64,000 nt of DNA from Bacteroidales bacterium (GTDB taxonomy: Bacteria; Bacteroidota; Bacteroidia; Bacteroidales; UBA12077): assembly GCA_003446015.1 (NCBI GenBank), contig DMBU01000154.1:55989-119988 (forward strand). Direction: 5' to 3'. How positions within the stretch are numbered: position 1 is the stretch's first letter; every line of letters begins with the position of its first letter. Positions 28,336-35,955 of this stretch are shown one piece after another. The position numbers were made by a program, and so were the translations under genes. The notes under the pieces are model-generated. The model was not told where the DNA came from. It made no database searches and saw only the letters and a list, made by a program, of their open reading frames with translations.

Positions 28336-28480
28336 TTGAAGAGTGTAAAAAAATAACAACAAGATTTCCTAATCGATTTTTACGCATACAGTTAAAGATT
28401 TAAAAAAAGAAAATATTACATTTGAGACTTTTAAAAAACACCCATTTTATTTTTTAACACTTTAAGAATAACCTAAAACG

Positions 28481-31400
28481 ATGAAGATGATTAAAAATTT
28501 GCGGATAATTTCCACAATTTTCTTCCTGACTGGAATTTTATTTGTAGTTAAGGCTCAGGAAATTACAAAACCTACTAAAGTATCAAAAGCTGCTTATTGT
28601 GATAAAATAGAATCATTTAAAAGCTTACCTACAGGCAGATTAGAAAGAGAAGAGTTTGTTAGAAATGCTAAACTAAAAGAAAGAATTTTCCCAAACAAGG
28701 GAAATGTTCCGGTATTGAAAGAAGATCCTGTATGGCAAAAGAATAATGGTACGAGGAAATCTCAGGCAAAAGCATCATTGCTAAACTTTGATGGACAAAA
28801 CACATACTCTATGCCATCCGATTGTAATGGCGAGATTGGAACAAATCACTTTTTTCAAGGTGTAAACACTACGTTGGCTATATACGATAAGGCTGGCATC
28901 TTGGTATCCGGTCCCACCGATTACAATACTCTTTTTAGTGGTGTTACAGGAGCCTCAAAAAATGACGGAGATCCGATCATTTTATATGACAGCGAAGCAG
29001 GAAGATGGATGGCTGCCGAATTCTCTCTTGACCCACATTATATGCTAATTGCAGTATCTGAAACAGACGATCCTACCGGAGCATGGTACCGATGGTCATT
29101 TGTAATGAACGGCATGCCAGATTACATGAAATTTGGTGTTTGGCAGGATGGTTATTACATGGCAACAAATACAACTTCTGGAGATGATATTTATGTTTTT
29201 GAAAGAGATGTTATGATAGCTGGGAGTTCTGATCCTCAGATGATTCAGTTTGACAATCCAAACAGACCAAACTCAGGATTTCACACTCTTGAACCTTTGG
29301 ATAACGATGGTGTATTTGCCCCAAGTGGAACTCCTGGCCAATTTATTACAATAAACGACAATGCCTGGGGTGGTGTTAATGACGAAGTTTGGATTTATGA
29401 ATGTGATGTCGATTGGACAACACCGGTAAATTCAACATTTGAAAGAACACAACAAATACAAGTGTCTGATTTTGATGCTGATTTTGGCACAAGTTGGGAA
29501 AATATTCCACAACCAGGGACAAGTCAAAAATTGGACGCTATTCCGCAAATATTAATGTATAAAACACAGTATAGAAATTTCGGCTCTAGTCAGTCTATTG
29601 TTTGTGTTCATACAGTTGATGTTGATCATACAGATCATGCCGGACTTAGATGGTACGAGCTTGAAAATACGGGTTCCGGATGGACTCTTCGTCAGGAGGG
29701 AACCTATGCACCTGATGAGCATAGCAGGTGGTTAGCTGCAATTGCAATGAATGCAAAACATGAGATCGCCTTGGGTTATTCTATTTCCAGTTCAACAGAA
29801 TATCCAGGGATTCGGATTGTTGGACAATCTGCCGGCGAAAATGCTAATGCAAGTGGAATACTTGATATAGCAGAAGAAATAATTCATACCGGTACAAAGT
29901 CACAAACAAGCGCCGAACGTTGGGGAGATTATTCTCTGCTTTCTGTTGATCCACAGGATGATCACACATTTTGGTTTACCACGGAGTATGTAGGTTCAAC
30001 TACAACCAAATCATCAAAAATTGTTTCATTTCAGTTTTCTGCCCCTAATGATCCTGGAATTTTTAAAGCAACGGCTGTTAGTGGTTCTCAAATTGATCTG
30101 TCATGGATCCGCAATGAGGATGAAAACGATGTTCTGATTGCATTCTCACTTGATGCAGAATTTGGAGTTCCAACCGATGGGAAAACTTATGTTGCAGATG
30201 ATACCATTTTTGGAGGTGATACTATATTGTATATCGGAGCTTTAGAATCGTTTAATCATATGTCATTAGCTGGTGCTTCGCGTTATTATTATAAAGCGTG
30301 GTCACTCTTAAATACTACCCCCGAATATTCAACAGGAGTAACAACCAATGCAAAAACATTAAGCACAACACCAACAAATCATGTAACGGATTTCGCTGCA
30401 GGAACTCCAGGAGGAAATATTGTTCCATTAAGCTGGACAGATGCAACATCAGATGTTGTTCCCGATGGATATATCATTAAAGTAAGTGACACTGACTTTG
30501 GATCAATTGTTGCTCCCGTAAATGGTGCCGATGAAGATAATGACACAGACCTTTCTGACGGAACCGGTTCGTATAAAGTACAACAAGGAAAAGGTTCTAT
30601 AAATTATACAGGATTAAGTGTATTAACAACTTATTATTTTAAAATATATCCTTATACAAATTCGGGTGCATATATACTTTATAAAACAGATGGTACTGTG
30701 CCAGAAGTTGAAGCTACAACAACAATTTCATATTGTAGTTCCAGTTACTCCAACACCAGCGATGATTGGATAACAAACGTAAGTTTTAATACAATTGATA
30801 ATACCACAGGACAAGAAGGAGAAGGAAGCTATGGAGATTATACTTCAATATCAACGGATGTTGAAATTGGATCAAGTTATGATTTAAGTGTTTCTTTTTC
30901 TTCGGAAACATATACAGAACATGTTTGGGCCTGGATTGACTGGAATCATAATGGTGATTTTTCTGATGATGGAGAAGCTTATGAAATAGGTCAGGGAGTC
31001 TCAACTACGGTAAGTACTTCGATAGATATTCCTGTTGATGCATATAAAGGATCTGTAAGAATGCGCGTAACCGAAGAATGGGACAATGATCCTGAACCAT
31101 GCGGTGGAGCTGAATATGGCGAAACAGAAGATTATACCTTAAATGTTATTGATGCTTGCACGCCTCCTGATATGCAAGCTACTGATTTTGCTTTAGGAAC
31201 AATAACTTCTAACTCCATTGAAATAAACTGGACAAGTGGAGATCAAGATGTATTAGTTGTTGCAAAACGCGACATGGCTGTATCTTCTCTCCCTGTAAAC
31301 GGGATATCTTATACTGCAAACAGTATATACGGAACAATTGGCACTGAAATGTCTGATGGTTATGCTGTTTTTGGTGGAGTAGGCGAAACAGTTAATGTTA

Positions 31401-32065
31401 CTGGTTTATCGGATACTACAGAATATTTCTTTAAAGTTTTTACATATATCTCTAGCGAGAACTGCTACAATAAAGTTACTCCGGCAGAGGGCCAAGGGAA
31501 AACCTATGGAATGCCTGTTGTTACAACAAATGAAATTTCTAATATCACATCAAATTCTGCAACAATTGCGGGTGAGGTGATAACTGATAACGGATCAAAC
31601 ATTATAGAAAGAGGTGTTGTTTACAGTTTATCAACAATTCCTACAACTGAAAATAGTAAAGTAGTTGCATCAGGAACTGAAACAGGATCTTATACAGCAG
31701 ATATTTCTTCGCTTATTCAAAATACGCTGTATTATATTAGCGCTTATGCAATAAACGAATATGGAACTGCTTACGGAGAAGAAAAAACTTTTAGAACTGA
31801 AATTTCCACAGGAATCCCTATCCACGATAAAGATGTTGTAAAAGTGTATCCTAATCCATCATCAGGGAATTTTAAAATAGTTCTTCCTATAGAGAAAGAA
31901 TCCTTTGATCTGCAAATAACTGATATAAATGGTAAAGTTATATTGCATAAAGCAATAAAATCTGAAGAAACTGAAATTGATTTGTCAGATAAGGCAAAAG
32001 GAATTTACTTTTTAGAGATAAAATCAGCTGATTTTTCATATTCAAAGAAAATAATTTTTCAATAA
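28481..32065 (+). CDS. Large T9SS-exported multidomain surface protein
   Basis: 1194 residues. Signal peptide about 1-25 (FVVKAQE). Residues about 80-520 form a domain resembling the beta-propeller-like heads of large Bacteroidota surface proteins (DSEAGRWMAAEFS, VSETDDPTGAWYRWSF). Then several fibronectin-III-like modules (about 525-760, 900-1100, e.g. IDLSWIRNEDENDVLIAF and SNSIEINWTSGDQDVLVVA), with a GEVED-type domain between them (about 755-890: WAWIDWNHNGDFSDDGEAYE). The C-terminus (about 1118-1194) is a type A sorting tail: VKVYPNPSSGNFKI, DINGKVIL, KGIYFLEI. A TACATTTG -7 element is at 28417-28424. Probably cell-surface adhesion or substrate binding; no catalytic motif is evident. Confidence 0.85.
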   Translation: MKMIKNLRIISTIFFLTGILFVVKAQEITKPTKVSKAAYCDKIESFKSLPTGRLEREEFVRNAKLKERIFPNKGNVPVLKEDPVWQKNNGTRKSQAKASLLNFDGQNTYSMPSDCNGEIGTNHFFQGVNTTLAIYDKAGILVSGPTDYNTLFSGVTGASKNDGDPIILYDSEAGRWMAAEFSLDPHYMLIAVSETDDPTGAWYRWSFVMNGMPDYMKFGVWQDGYYMATNTTSGDDIYVFERDVMIAGSSDPQMIQFDNPNRPNSGFHTLEPLDNDGVFAPSGTPGQFITINDNAWGGVNDEVWIYECDVDWTTPVNSTFERTQQIQVSDFDADFGTSWENIPQPGTSQKLDAIPQILMYKTQYRNFGSSQSIVCVHTVDVDHTDHAGLRWYELENTGSGWTLRQEGTYAPDEHSRWLAAIAMNAKHEIALGYSISSSTEYPGIRIVGQSAGENANASGILDIAEEIIHTGTKSQTSAERWGDYSLLSVDPQDDHTFWFTTEYVGSTTTKSSKIVSFQFSAPNDPGIFKATAVSGSQIDLSWIRNEDENDVLIAFSLDAEFGVPTDGKTYVADDTIFGGDTILYIGALESFNHMSLAGASRYYYKAWSLLNTTPEYSTGVTTNAKTLSTTPTNHVTDFAAGTPGGNIVPLSWTDATSDVVPDGYIIKVSDTDFGSIVAPVNGADEDNDTDLSDGTGSYKVQQGKGSINYTGLSVLTTYYFKIYPYTNSGAYILYKTDGTVPEVEATTTISYCSSSYSNTSDDWITNVSFNTIDNTTGQEGEGSYGDYTSISTDVEIGSSYDLSVSFSSETYTEHVWAWIDWNHNGDFSDDGEAYEIGQGVSTTVSTSIDIPVDAYKGSVRMRVTEEWDNDPEPCGGAEYGETEDYTLNVIDACTPPDMQATDFALGTITSNSIEINWTSGDQDVLVVAKRDMAVSSLPVNGISYTANSIYGTIGTEMSDGYAVFGGVGETVNVTGLSDTTEYFFKVFTYISSENCYNKVTPAEGQGKTYGMPVVTTNEISNITSNSATIAGEVITDNGSNIIERGVVYSLSTIPTTENSKVVASGTETGSYTADISSLIQNTLYYISAYAINEYGTAYGEEKTFRTEISTGIPIHDKDVVKVYPNPSSGNFKIVLPIEKESFDLQITDINGKVILHKAIKSEETEIDLSDKAKGIYFLEIKSADFSYSKKIIFQ

Positions 32066-32083
32066 TTAATTATAAACTTAATT

Positions 32084-32118
32084 AGAGTTTGTCTTTATAC
32101 AAGGCAAACTCTTTTTTT
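32084..32118 (+). terminator. Rho-independent terminator
   Basis: agagtttg (32084-32091) pairs with caaactct (32105-32112) and runs into seven Ts. It follows the T9SS surface protein and lies just before the next gene. Confidence 0.8.
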
Positions 32119-32126
32119 ACTAAAAA

Positions 32127-33248
32127 ATGAAAAGAATTCTGACATTTATAATTGCAAGTTGTATATCAATTGCATCTTTGGCACAGTTAACAAAAGAGCC
32201 ATATTTGATTTATACTGGAAATTTCGAAACAATGAAAGTGATGTTTCAAGCAAAAGAGCCCCAGGTTTATATTGTTTCTTATGGTTTTACTGAAAATTAC
32301 GAAATTGGCTCTGCACAAGTCTCACAACTAAATAAAGGCAAAAATGAAAATATCTTTGCGTATACCTTTAATTTTCTTAAGCCAAATACAAAATATAATT
32401 ATCGGATTACCGATAAACACAAACTTGAGTCTTATTCCGGACATTTTCTTACTGGAAAACAAACATCTGATAAAAAGGTATATTTTTTGGTTAAGGGAAG
32501 TGATTTTTCGGATGGAAACACAAACGATTCGCTATATAAAGCACTGATCAATTTTAAAAATCAAGAAGCAAGATATAGCTCAATAATTTTACATACAGGG
32601 AATTTAGTAAGAAAAGGTAGTTGTGAAAAAAGCTGGAATAATGATTTTTTTTTAAATAACAATAGAAATGTACGGGAACTATATGCAAATACAGCCTTGC
32701 TTTCTACGATGGGTTATAATGACGCAAAAAAGAGTCTTTTTTCAGAAAATAAAAAGCTATATAGAAAATACTTGTACTATCCATATGAATCAAAAAAAGA
32801 CTGTTATTATTCAGCCAAATTTGGGAATGTGAAGTTCATTGTATTGGATCAATTTGCAGATTTAAATGAAAATTCGGAGCAATTTAACTGGCTTACTAAA
32901 GAACTTGAATCAGATTCTTTATTTCGGAAGATCGTTTTAATGCACTCTTTAATAGGGCGTGACAATTCTAAAATAAACGAATTACTCTTCTCCCTTTTCG
33001 AAACAAATAACGTAAAAGCTGTATTTACAGGCAATGTTGAGGGTTATGCTCACTTAAAAATTGGTAAAATTCATTGTTTTTCTGTAGGAGGTAAAAGCTT
33101 CACAAATAAAAAATCAAACCTTGAAATAGAAACCATAAAATCGGTTCAGGAATCTTCATTTATTGCCGTAAAATTTGAAGGAGATGATTTATCCATTTCT
33201 GTCTTCAATGCTGATATGGAAGTTATTGATTTTTATTCTTTTGAATAA
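32127..33248 (+). CDS. Secreted calcineurin-like phosphoesterase-fold protein lacking metal ligands
   Basis: 373 residues. Signal peptide 1-19 (ASLAQ). N-terminal Fn3-like domain (about 25-115: LKPNTKYNYRI) then a purple-acid-phosphatase-like fold (about 118-340). Every visible metal motif is altered: GDL is GNL (N159), GNHD/E is GYND (Y197-N198-D199), and the final GHxHxY is GNVEGYAH (N303). The intervening sequence (SCEKSWNNDFF and MHSLIGRDN) stays close to the active family. So it is probably a catalytically dead binding protein exported to the periplasm or outside. It follows the T9SS gene on the same strand but after a terminator. Confidence 0.78.
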   Translation: MKRILTFIIASCISIASLAQLTKEPYLIYTGNFETMKVMFQAKEPQVYIVSYGFTENYEIGSAQVSQLNKGKNENIFAYTFNFLKPNTKYNYRITDKHKLESYSGHFLTGKQTSDKKVYFLVKGSDFSDGNTNDSLYKALINFKNQEARYSSIILHTGNLVRKGSCEKSWNNDFFLNNNRNVRELYANTALLSTMGYNDAKKSLFSENKKLYRKYLYYPYESKKDCYYSAKFGNVKFIVLDQFADLNENSEQFNWLTKELESDSLFRKIVLMHSLIGRDNSKINELLFSLFETNNVKAVFTGNVEGYAHLKIGKIHCFSVGGKSFTNKKSNLEIETIKSVQESSFIAVKFEGDDLSISVFNADMEVIDFYSFE

Positions 33249-33296
33249 TTATGGACAACGCTTGATGTAAATATCATGATGCTATCGTTTGTATTT

Positions 33297-33335
33297 AACA
33301 AAAAACCCAACGAATTTCGTTGGGTTTTTGCTGTC
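33297..33335. terminator. Ancestral tRNA-Gln terminator, second copy of the 39-bp repeat
   Basis: Same hairpin as 28297-28335. It adjoins the left att site directly; in the uninterrupted chromosome it would have followed the tRNA-Gln 3' end on the minus strand. It also faces the end of the phosphoesterase-fold gene. Confidence 0.8.
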
Positions 33336-33343
33336 CGACCAGG
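33330..33343. other. attL: displaced 3' end of tRNA-Gln
   Basis: GCTGTCCGACCAGG, identical to 43220-43233. It corresponds to the last 13 bases of tRNA-Gln plus one base beyond, and adjoins the ancestral terminator. Confidence 0.88.
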
Positions 33344-33388
33344 ACAACACAAGATTTTTCTGCAAACTAATGTTTTCGGCGTTTTTGG

Positions 33389-33427
33389 GTGTTTTTCAAA
33401 TGCAATTGTTAAACATTTGAGAAACAC
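33389..33427 (-). terminator. Inverted repeat at the end of the repressor gene
   Basis: gtgtttttcaaatg (33389-33402) and catttgagaaacac (33414-33427) pair with one mismatch around an 11-base loop. It begins at the stop codon of the repressor and lies about 45 bases inside attL, so it is either the repressor terminator or a site used in recombination. Confidence 0.6.
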
Positions 33428-34047
33428 TATTTTTCATCTTCTGGAAGAACGTCAAATTCAATATTATCTTCATTCGAAGTAAGGTCTCCAAACATTTCAT
33501 CAAATTCGATATTTTTCAAACTCTTCAAGCTTATTTTTTCCTTTAATGGTTTAAAGTGAGTTAAAAAAGTTCTTTTTATAAGTTTATAATCCAAGTAAAC
33601 AAGCCCGGACCCTTTGACCGAATTTTTAACAATTAATTCTTTTAATCGCTCAAATTCAACATAGTCAATAGAATAATTAATTTGCTTTTCTAATACTTGA
33701 ATTTGCTTAGTTAAATCCCTAATTTTTTGATTCAATTCGTTTAATTTGTTCTGGTTTATTTCAATCTCACTTTTTTTGAGCATTAGTTCAATATTTGTTC
33801 TCTCGGGAGATAGTTCTGATACCATTCGCCTGTCTACATGACCTTTAAAAAAATCAAATTCTTCAAAGAATTCTTGTGTTTCAAATTCTAACGCTAACGC
33901 GATCTGGTGTAATACGCTAGCTTTAAACTCATTACTCCTGATCATTTTATAAAGGCTCTGTTCAGGTATACCAGCCTTATTTGATAAATCTCTTATAGTA
34001 AGATTCCTCTTTTCTAATGCGTATTTAATGTTTTTACTAAAGTCCAT
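33427..34047 (-). CDS. XRE-family repressor with coiled-coil C-terminus
   Basis: 206 residues from the ATG at 34047 (MDFSKNIKYALEKRNLTIRD). The open frame extends to 34134, but that extension would run across the promoter region. Residues about 1-56 are an XRE helix-turn-helix (LTIRDLSNKAGIPEQSLYKMI). Residues about 75-125 are Lys/Glu/Leu-rich with coiled-coil character (ELNQKIRDLTKQIQVLEKQ), suggesting dimerisation. No LexA/CI-type peptidase domain is seen, so SOS self-cleavage is unlikely and induction must come from another protein. Divergent from the Cro-like gene, as in a lysogeny switch. Confidence 0.83.
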   Translation of the reverse strand: MDFSKNIKYALEKRNLTIRDLSNKAGIPEQSLYKMIRSNEFKASVLHQIALALEFETQEFFEEFDFFKGHVDRRMVSELSPERTNIELMLKKSEIEINQNKLNELNQKIRDLTKQIQVLEKQINYSIDYVEFERLKELIVKNSVKGSGLVYLDYKLIKRTFLTHFKPLKEKISLKSLKNIEFDEMFGDLTSNEDNIEFDVLPEDEK

Positions 34048-34088
34048 AAAGTAGTTATTAACAAGCATAATTATAAAAAACACAAAAT

Positions 34089-34182
34089 CAAATATATACA
34101 GTGTGTTAACAACAATTAATTGTCCAAAAGGCAAAATAGGTTATCAAAAAAGCAAAATCAATTATATAAAAGTATATATTTG
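34089..34182. promoter_or_regulatory. Divergent promoters and repeated operators of the element's switch
   Basis: Two back-to-back -7 elements of the same sequence, TATATTTG: on the minus strand at 34096-34089 (for the repressor) and on the plus strand at 34175-34182 (for the Cro-like gene). Between them are two similar direct copies, tgtccaaaaggcaaaat (34121-34137) and ttatcaaaaaagcaaaat (34141-34158), good candidates for repressor operators. A weaker related copy (aacacaaaatcaa) overlaps the repressor promoter. Confidence 0.62.
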
Positions 34183-34224
34183 TAATATAAAAATACGTAA
34201 TAATTTCCAAAAAACATAAAAGCG

Positions 34225-34428
34225 ATGAACAAAATTGAAGAATTAATAAAATCGAAGGAATCTAAAGGACTGCCTTTTAGACCAACTCAAGAGTTTTATG
34301 ACGCTATTCAAATTAACTCAAAAAGATTTGGACTACTCAGACGAAATGAAAAACCTGCCACAGTGGATGAATTGAAGCGAATTGCAGATTATTTTGAAAT
34401 ACCATTAAAAGAACTAATAGAGATTTGA
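34225..34428 (+). CDS. Cro-like small HTH protein
   Basis: 67 residues. The C-terminal half, KRFGLLRRNEKPATVDELKRIADYFEIPLKELIEI, has the pattern of small Bacteroidota XRE/Cro-type regulators (helix, RNEK turn, DELKRIADYF recognition region). First gene of the rightward operon, divergent from the repressor, with the excisionase-like gene starting 1 base after its stop. Predicted to oppose the repressor and favour the replicating state. Confidence 0.7.
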   Translation: MNKIEELIKSKESKGLPFRPTQEFYDAIQINSKRFGLLRRNEKPATVDELKRIADYFEIPLKELIEI

Positions 34429-34429
34429 T

Positions 34430-34687
34430 ATGCAAAAACTTGTACTTCTAACAGAGGAAGAATTAAAAGATGCTGTTAGTTCTTCTATTAAGCTAGCTCT
34501 ATATGAGTTTGAAAAAAACCGTAAAGAAAAAGAACCTGAGAAAACATACACTATTAACCAGGTTGCAAAAAAACTTGGAATGTCTTTTTCAACTGCAAAG
34601 AAACGTATTGAAGAAGGATATATAAAAGCAGCTAAAGATGGTCGAATACCACAAAGCAGTATAACTAATTATTTAAGAAACCAATAA
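34430..34687 (+). CDS. Excisionase-like HTH protein
   Basis: 85 residues. N-terminal helix (1-38), then a MerR/excisionase-type winged HTH (about 40-85): YTINQVAKKLGMSFSTAKKRIEEGYIKAAKDGRIPQSSITNYL, with the RIPQSSI wing typical of HTH_17. Such proteins bind near att sites and direct the integrase toward excision; here the integrase lies at the far end of the element. It could instead be an AlpA-like transcription activator, as in gram-negative PICIs. Confidence 0.72.
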   Translation: MQKLVLLTEEELKDAVSSSIKLALYEFEKNRKEKEPEKTYTINQVAKKLGMSFSTAKKRIEEGYIKAAKDGRIPQSSITNYLRNQ

Positions 34688-34688
34688 T

Positions 34689-34715
34689 GCCAAAAACATT
34701 GAGATAGTTAACCAA
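34689..34715. repeat. 16-bp sequence repeated beside the integrase gene
   Basis: GCCAAAAACATTGAGA (34689-34704) followed by TTAACCA (34708-34714). The same 16-mer is at 43113-43128 followed by TTAACCA at 43131-43137. Not seen elsewhere in the window. Candidate arm-type site for integrase/excisionase or a shared regulator. Confidence 0.6.
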
Positions 34716-34744
34716 AAAATTACTTACACTTTAAATTAAAAACG

Positions 34745-35125
34745 ATGATTAGCAAAAAAATTGAGATTCCTATTTACGACCAGAATTTGGTTGTTGTTTT
34801 TTATTCACAAGATGAATTTGAAGAATTAAGAAACCTCCTTTTTTCAGATTATAATATAAATCTGGAGGAAAATAACACCTTAGGAGCTGTTTATGCTAAA
34901 GGTGATACAGGTCATATTATTACCTGGATTGATATAGATCGAGAAAATATTTTAGCTGTAATAAGTCATGAGTCTATGCATCTGGCGGGGAAGGTTTTTA
35001 TGTTAATAGGTCAGGAAATAGATTTACAGCAGTCAGAGATTATGGCGTATTTAACTGGGTGGATGTTCCAAACAATTTTAGATATTCTGCCTAAAGAAAA
35101 GATTAAAAATCGAAAGATTGCATAA
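34745..35125 (+). CDS. HExxH zinc-site protein of phage/island type
   Basis: 126 residues. A zincin motif, SHESMH (H75-E76-xx-H79), lies in a helix, followed 18 residues later by E98 in QQSEIMAYLTGWMF, the spacing expected of a gluzincin-like third ligand. Similar small HExxH proteins occur in Bacteroidota prophages; their function is not known to me. By analogy with ImmA, which cuts the ImmR repressor of ICEBs1, it could be the antirepressor this element needs, since its repressor has no self-cleavage domain. That is inference only. Confidence 0.6.
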   Translation: MISKKIEIPIYDQNLVVVFYSQDEFEELRNLLFSDYNINLEENNTLGAVYAKGDTGHIITWIDIDRENILAVISHESMHLAGKVFMLIGQEIDLQQSEIMAYLTGWMFQTILDILPKEKIKNRKIA

Positions 35126-35129
35126 AAAA

Positions 35130-35149
35130 GCCAGGGTGGAGGCCCTGGT
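35130..35149 (+). terminator. GC-rich hairpin after the HExxH gene
   Basis: gccaggg/ccctggt type stem (ccaggg-tggag-gccctgg) with no strong T-run; partial terminator or mRNA stabiliser within the operon. Confidence 0.55.
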
Positions 35150-35188
35150 CAAAATATCCTTTATGTTGAATTTAAAATAAATTAAATC

Positions 35189-35698
35189 ATGAACAAAGCT
35201 AATGAAAAAGAAGTAATTACGCAACAAACTATTAATTTAAATAGTATTGATGCGAAGATTCTAAAGGATGCTTTAATCCAAAGCAAATTTTTAGACCAAG
35301 TAAACAACCCCCAAACAATTACAAACTTAGTTAAAGTCAATTTTACCGTCAATGATTTTTTAATTGAAAATGAAACCTTAGACAGTAAATTAGAAAAGTC
35401 GAAGCTTTCCTGTTTCTTTCAGGGATATTATGAATTATGCAAGGAGCTTATTGATTCAAAAAGTAAAGTTGAAGATATTAACCCCGATACTCTAAAAAAA
35501 TTATTATTAAAGTCTAGGGTATTCGATAATATTATCGATGCTGCAGAGCTTGTTTCGTTTTATACTGCTGTAATCCTTTTAGTTGATTCAATGTTCCAAG
35601 ATGAAATCACAGAACCAAAAGAGAAAAGTAAAATACTATCTCTGGTTAACCTATACAATAAATTTCTTAAAGAGCTTATTTCAAAACTGGAACTATGA
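35189..35698 (+). CDS. Unknown helical protein of the element
   Basis: 169 residues, rich in Lys, Leu, Asn and Ser, with predicted long helices and no motif I recognise. Its stop overlaps the next gene's start in an ATGA junction, so the two are translationally coupled. Position between the regulatory block and the replication gene is where satellites often carry helper-phage interference or accessory replication genes, but nothing in the sequence shows its role. Confidence 0.6.
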   Translation: MNKANEKEVITQQTINLNSIDAKILKDALIQSKFLDQVNNPQTITNLVKVNFTVNDFLIENETLDSKLEKSKLSCFFQGYYELCKELIDSKSKVEDINPDTLKKLLLKSRVFDNIIDAAELVSFYTAVILLVDSMFQDEITEPKEKSKILSLVNLYNKFLKELISKLEL

Positions 35699-35913
35699 AA
35701 ACAACAGCTCAAACAAGTAAATCGCAAAGAATCAATTTGCGAATGCGAATAAATAACCAGGTGCGTGACACAAAGGAAAGTATTGTTACAAACCTTATGA
35801 CAAAACATAATTTAAGAGATTTTGATAAAGGTCTTATGTTATTTGTTCGTTGTATGAATGATCAAAAAGTAAGGAATCTAATTATTTCAGTTTCCGAAAA
35901 CCATGTACAATAA
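35695..35913 (+). CDS. Small basic protein of unknown function
   Basis: 72 residues, basic N-terminal half (KSQRINLRMRINNQVRDTKE) then a helical part (LRDFDKGLMLFVRCMNDQKV). Coupled to the preceding gene by ATGA overlap. The basic composition suggests nucleic acid binding. A strong hairpin (35917-35943) separates it from the primase gene. Confidence 0.55.
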   Translation: MKTTAQTSKSQRINLRMRINNQVRDTKESIVTNLMTKHNLRDFDKGLMLFVRCMNDQKVRNLIISVSENHVQ

Positions 35914-35916
35914 TCT

Positions 35917-35943
35917 TTAAGCCCCGATAATCCGGGGCTTAAT
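35917..35943 (+). terminator. Strong GC-rich hairpin before the primase gene
   Basis: ttaagccccg / cggggcttaa stem with a short ATAATC loop, 12 bases before the primase ATG. Likely a terminator or attenuator that sets primase-helicase expression apart from the early operon. Confidence 0.78.
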
Positions 35944-35955
35944 AAAATTTCAATT

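Noticed and set aside
28331..28343. A third att site after the 28.3-kb terminator
   Set aside because: Only the first five bases (CTGTC) match the tRNA end; the following bases diverge, so it is not an att copy.
30786..31004. Minus-strand and alternate-frame open frames inside the large T9SS gene
   Set aside because: Shadows of a gene with strong signal peptide, repeat modules and sorting tail in the main frame.
34047..34134. Longer start for the repressor
   Set aside because: The extension would run through the repressor's own promoter region and gives a hydrophobic leader not expected for an XRE protein.
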